Shown here in pieces: positions 60,011 through 64,000 of a stretch of 64,000 nucleotides of DNA; position 1 is the stretch's first letter; each line of letters opens with the position of its first letter. The position numbers were made by a program, and so were the translations under genes. Location: the NCBI GenBank assembly GCA_026545765.1, contig CM048842.1:33300370-33364369 (forward strand), read 5' to 3'. This DNA comes from Plantago major. Lineage: Eukaryota > Streptophyta > Magnoliopsida > Lamiales > Plantaginaceae. The notes below the pieces were generated by a model that saw nothing but the letters and a program-made list of their open reading frames with translations, made no database searches and was not told the origin of the DNA.

Positions 60011-60029
60011 CAGATTTTTTGTAGTGTGA

Positions 60030-61809
60030 AACGACGTTTGAGAAAATTAGCGCAGCGACAAAGTCGAAGGAGGCATGGAAGATTCTGAAGAATTCCCATA
60101 CTGGCGTCGATAAAGCGGTACGTGTTCGACTCCAAATTCTTCGTGCCGAATTTGAAGCATTAAATATGAGTGAGTCCGAGTCTATTTCTGATTATTGTAC
60201 GAGAACACTAGTCCTCGTAAATAAAATGAAAAGGCTCGGTGAGAAAGTCGAAGATGTTCGAGTTGTAGAAAAGATCTTGAGATCATTAACGGGGAAGTTT
60301 GAGCATGTCGTTGCGGCAATTGAGGAGTCGAAGGATCTCAACACGATGACGGTGGACCAGTTGCAAAGTAGCCTAGAAGTGCACGAGCAACGAATGAAGA
60401 GAAAGAGTCCTGGGTCGTTGGAGCAAGCGCTAGAAGCGAAAATGAAGATAAAAGAAGATGATAAGTTGGAGTTTGTAGCAGCTCGTGGAAGAGGAACTCG
60501 TGGACGTGGATATTATCGCGGAAGAGGAGGCCATGGAGATTATCGAAGACAGGGAGTTTATGGTGATCAAGATACGTATACACCTCGAGGTCGAGGTCGA
60601 GGTCAAGGACGCGGTAGAGGATTTGGACAAGGCGGCCGAAATCAAACTGTAAGTCAGCAGACTTATGATAAAAGAAATGTTGAGTGTTATAATTGCCACA
60701 AATATGGACACTACAGTTATGAGTGTCGAGGTGCAAAAAATATGGGAGGACGACAACAGGTCAACTACGCAGATGCCGATGTCGCAGAAGAACAAGCAGG
60801 ATTGACATCATTGTTCATTCATAAAGGAGTTGACGGGAATGAATATTCCACATGGTATCTTGATAGCGGAGCAAGCAATCACATGTGCGGCAAGAAGGAG
60901 ATGTTCATGAAGCTTGAAAAAACTCCGCAAGAGGATGTGACGTTCGGAGATTACTCCAAAGTCTCGGTCCAAGGCAAAGGTACGATTCTTTACAAATCTA
61001 AGAATGGTAGCCATGGTGATATATCAGACGTTTATTACATTCCTGCCATGAAAAGCAATATTTTAAGCCTTGGCCAACTATTGAAGAAAGGATTTATCAT
61101 CAATATGAAGGATCCATATATGACACTTAAAGATGCACGTGGAAATTTGATTGCGCGTGTGGAGATGACAAAGAATAGGTTATTCCCGTTAACATTAAGG
61201 CATGATACACTTAAGTGCATGAAAAGTGTCATAAAAGATGAGTCATGGTTGTGGCATTTGCGGTTTGGACATTTAAACTTTGGAGGCCTGAAGTTGTTGT
61301 CTGCTAAGAATATGGTGATAGGTCTGCCTCATATCGATCACCCGAATGAAGTATGTGAAGGATGCATTCTTGGAAAGCATCATAGGCCGAGTTTTTCGAA
61401 GGAAAAGAGATGGAGAGCATCACGTCCATTGGAGATAGTGCACACGGATGTTTGTGGTCCACTAAAGCCCACATCTCTTGGAGATAACAATTACTTCCTT
61501 ACTTTCATTGATGATTTTTCTAGAAAGACGTGGGTTTATTTCTTGAAAAGAAAATCGGAAGTATTTGAAGTGTTCAAAGAATTTAAGAACTTGGTGGAGA
61601 ATCAAAGTGGTTGTCGTATAAAAGTCCTAAGATCCGATCAAGGTGGAGAATACACGTCGGATATGTTCGAGAAATTTTGCAGAGACCATGGAATTCGACA
61701 TCAGTTAACGCCAGCCTACACACCACAGTTGAATGGAGTTGCAGAAAGAAAGAATCGCACTATATTGGACATGGCAAGAAGCATGGTGAAAGGAAAGAAC
61801 TTGCCTTGA
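60030..61809 (+). pseudogene. Copia gag (rest), protease, integrase up to a nonsense codon
   Basis: Continues gag, then the CCHC knuckle [14 protein letters not shown] (about 60690-60731), the protease site [13 protein letters not shown] (about 60856), the gag-pre-integrase [13 protein letters not shown] with [10 protein letters not shown], and the integrase core with [19 protein letters not shown] and [11 protein letters not shown] (D, D and E present). A TGA at 61807-61809, just before EFWAEA, ends the frame. The same frame goes on afterwards, so this is a single nonsense change. Reading starts at the first base after the TGA duplication. Confidence 0.93.
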
Positions 61810-62840
61810 GAATTTTGGGCAGAAGCCGTAGCAACGAGCGTGTACTTGTTGAACCGTTGTCCTACGAAAAGTGTACGGTTCAAGACTCCTGAAGAAGCAT
61901 GGAGTTCGTTGAAGCCAGGCGTTTCACATTTGAGAGTGTTTGGATGTATTGCGTACGCGAAAATCCCGGAGGCCAGAAGGACCAAGCTTGACGAAAAAGG
62001 TGAGAAATGCATTTTTGTTGGATATGGAGATAGAACGATGGGTTACAAGTTATATAATCCACTAACAAAGAAGAATATTATAAGTCGGGATGTCATGTTT
62101 GAAGAAGATCAAATGTGGAATTGGGAAGATCCACAAGATAAAGGAAAATCTATAGTTGTTGAAGGAGAAGAAAGTGAAGAAGAAGCTCCTATACCAGTTG
62201 ATGAAGCTGAGTCGCCACCGAGAAGGACACGAAGCTTAAGGGATATCTATGAAGCAACAGAAGCACAAGAAGAAAATGAGGATGTGAATATGATGTGCTT
62301 CTACATGGATTCTGATCCTGTATCATTCGATGAAGCTTCGCTGGAGAAGAAATGGAGGACTGCTATGGATGAAGAAATAAACTCCATCGAGAAAAATGAC
62401 ACTTGGTATTTGACGACGCTGCCGGAAGGTCGTAAAGCAATTGGCGTCAAATGGGTATACAAGACTAAGAAAAATGCCCAAGGAGAAGTTCAGAGATATA
62501 AAGCAAGGTTAGTGGCAAAAGGATATTGTCAGAAGGAAGGAATCGACTACAGGTATTTGCTCCCGTAGCACGTTTGGAGACTATCAGACTCTTTATTTCA
62601 CTTGCAGCACAACACAACTGGAAAATTTATCAATTGGATGTAAAGTCTGCTTTCTTGAACGGATCTCTTCAAGAAGAAATATATGTGGAAATTCAAGGAT
62701 ACATCAAGGAGGACAGAGAATAAAGTCTACTGCTCAAGAAAGCATTATATGGCTTAAGCAAGCTCCTCGAGCATGGAATACAAGGATCGATGAGTATTTT
62801 CCGAAGATGGGTTTCTGAAGTGCCGTCGAGCATGCACTAT
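61810..62840 (+). pseudogene. Copia integrase end and first half of reverse transcriptase, frameshifted
   Basis: EFWAEAVATSVYLLNRCPTK through WVYKTKKNAQGEVQRYKARL is open (to 62568). The frame then shifts near 62550, where bases appear to be missing, and the next frame carries RLETIRLFISLAAQHNWKIY and SAFLNGSLQEEIYVE. This breaks again near 62720 (GYIKEDRE then stop). These regions are the start of RVT_2. Confidence 0.9.
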
Positions 62841-62842
62841 AC

Positions 62843-63835
62843 ATGAAGAAAGACGTTGCAGGTAACGTTTTATATGTTTGCCTCTATGTCGATGATTTGA
62901 TCTTTACAGGAAACAATGAGGCGATGTTCGAGAAGTTTAAGAAAAGTATGGTTAAGGAGTTTGAGATGACCGATATTGGCTTGATGGCACATTTTCTCGG
63001 AATTGAGGTGGTGCAAAGCAAAGAAGGAATTTTTATCTCCCAGAGCGCCTATGCTAAACAAATACTGGAGAAATTCAAGATGGAGTCATGCAATCCAGTA
63101 AATACTCCAATTGAATGCAGACAAGAATTTAGAAGATCTTATGATGAGAATCGCGTGGATCCGACATACTTCAAAAGTCTTGTGGGCAGTCTCAGGTACC
63201 TTACTTGCACTAGACCTGATATTATTTATGCAGTTGGACTAATCAGCAGGTACATGGAGACTCCGTATCAATTGCATCTAAATGCCGCAAAAAGGATCCT
63301 ACGCTATATTAAAGGTACGTTGAAAGATGGTCTATTTTATTCTTCTAATCAAGAAGTTAGACTTGTTGGTTATTCGGATAGCGACTGGGGAAGAGACTTA
63401 GATGAAAGGAAAAGCACCACCGGATATTGTTTCTATGTTGGGGATGCTGCATTTACATGGTCATCAAAGAAGCAAGCCATTGTAACTTTATCGACATGTG
63501 AGGCGGAGTACGTTGCAGCAAGTTCAACTGTGTGTCAAGCAATATGGCTAAGAAATTTGCTGAAGTTCCTTGGATTCACACAAGATGGACCGACAGGCAT
63601 AAATGTCGACAACAGATCAACAATTTCATTAGCGAAAAATCCAGTTTTTCATGAAAGGAGTAAGCATATTGACACACGCTATCATTTTATCCGGGAGCAC
63701 GTGGGAAATCATGAAGTAGAGTTGGTATATTGTAGATCAGAAGATCAAGTTGCGGACATTTTTACAAAGCCTCTGAAACATGACGTATTTGGAAGACTGG
63801 AGATGGCGCTCGGCATAAGGACTTTGAAGAATTGA
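62843..63835 (+). pseudogene. Copia reverse transcriptase (YVDD) and RNase H
   Basis: An open frame with VCLYVDDLIFTGNN (the catalytic Y-V-D-D), then FEMTDIGLMAHFLGIEV, RYLTCTRPDI, the RNase H pieces YSDSDWGRD, STTGYCFYVG and STCEAEYVAAS, and HIDTRYHFIREHV. It ends LGIRTLKN and TGA, 14 bases before the LTR. This last third of pol is intact in itself, but upstream breaks prevent its synthesis as part of a polyprotein. Confidence 0.93.
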
Positions 63836-63837
63836 GC

Positions 63838-63848
63838 TTAAGGGAGGA
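63838..63848 (+). other. Polypurine tract of the copia element
   Basis: TTAAGGGAGGA immediately before the TGTTGA of the 3' LTR; the standard primer for plus-strand synthesis. Confidence 0.8.
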
Positions 63849-64000
63849 TGTTGAATATATTAAGCTCAATTTATAAATAGAAGAATCTAGAGGGACCTAG
63901 AAATGAAATGAAAAATAAAGGACTTAGAGAAAATTCTAGAGGGACCAAGTTGGAATAAGAAAGCAATTGAAGAAACAAGAAAGGTCGAGAATGACGGCTA
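63849..64000 (+). repeat. 3' LTR of the copia element, partial
   Basis: The first 152 bases match 51274-51426 with one substitution and one base fewer in an A run. The rest is beyond the window. Confidence 0.93.

Larger units (their letters stand above)
52052..60026 (+). mobile_element. CACTA (En/Spm) transposon, 7975 bp, inside copia gag
   Basis: The left end is CACTACAAGAAAA and the right end CCAGATTTTTTGTAGTG. It is flanked by TGA at 52049-52051 and 60027-60029, the 3-bp duplication of CACTA elements. Subterminal arrays of GCGACGGATA/TATCCGTCGC occupy 52090-52390 and 59730-60005. The interior has a damaged TNP2-type transposase and a damaged second ORF in plus orientation. It is related to the element at 4491-6891. 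Confidence 0.93.
51274..64000 (+). mobile_element. Ty1/copia retrotransposon (Tork/TNT1-like), runs past window end
   Basis: The 5' LTR is 51274-51749 and the 3' LTR begins at 63849 and leaves the window. Order between them: primer site, gag, protease, integrase, reverse transcriptase, RNase H, the copia order. Over the 150 bases of 3' LTR visible, it differs from the 5' LTR at one base and one A-run length, which suggests a fairly recent insertion. An 8 kb CACTA transposon interrupts gag, and pol has a nonsense codon and frameshifts, so the copy is inactive. Confidence 0.95.

Overview
This is nuclear DNA of a flowering plant, most likely a eudicot. It has spliced genes with GT-AG introns, AT-rich intergenic DNA, Ty1/copia and Ty3/gypsy-type LTR elements, LINEs, Stowaway-like MITEs and CACTA transposons. 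I saw no bacterial-style operon, CRISPR array or tRNA/rRNA gene. Everything was read by eye; no alignment or database search was possible.

Two host genes are well supported. (1) The gene ATXR3 (also SDG2), a histone H3K4 methyltransferase, lies on the + strand with CDS 29829-43208. I could build a complete 19-exon model whose exon lengths sum to 7092 nt (2363 codons plus stop), with no internal stop in any exon. It carries two GYF-like domains, an F-box-like/leucine-rich stretch, a SET domain and a post-SET cysteine motif. (2) A 69-residue single-pass membrane protein at 44830-45039 (minus), probably of the mitochondrial cytochrome-oxidase assembly (Coa3-like) group. A third gene, a BTB/POZ (NPH3-type) protein on the minus strand, appears to begin at about position 933 and leave the window to the left; only its first short coding exon is visible.

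The rest is mostly transposons, many nested. About 1.6-22.9 kb is built from decayed 3' parts of two related Athila-like gypsy elements (copies A and B), identified by matching stretches at 4.1-8.2 kb and 9.2-22.3 kb. Copy A is split by a 2.4 kb non-autonomous CACTA (4491-6891). Copy B is split by a complete 7.26 kb LTR element without recognisable pol (9526-16781, target duplication GTGAT), by a long-TIR element sitting in an AT microsatellite (17127-18287), and by a further TIR element (about 19305-21833) that holds a Stowaway-like MITE, which in turn holds a truncated LINE. Two related gypsy LTRs lie in opposite orientation at about 8412-9149 (minus) and 22321-22965 (plus).

From 51274 to beyond the right edge lies a Tork/TNT1-like copia element. 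Its gag is split by an 8 kb CACTA element (52052-60026) with a 3-bp TGA duplication; the CACTA carries a badly broken TNP2-type transposase. The copia pol has a nonsense codon and frameshifts. The two CACTA elements share terminal and subterminal GCGACGGATA/TATCCGTCGC repeats, so they belong to one family.

Nothing here amounts to a clearly new biological system. The most unusual items are the F-box/LRR-like module inside ATXR3, the 24-bp minisatellite with several long open frames inside the gypsy-like element, the hairpin-forming tandem repeats in its LTRs, and the depth of transposon nesting.
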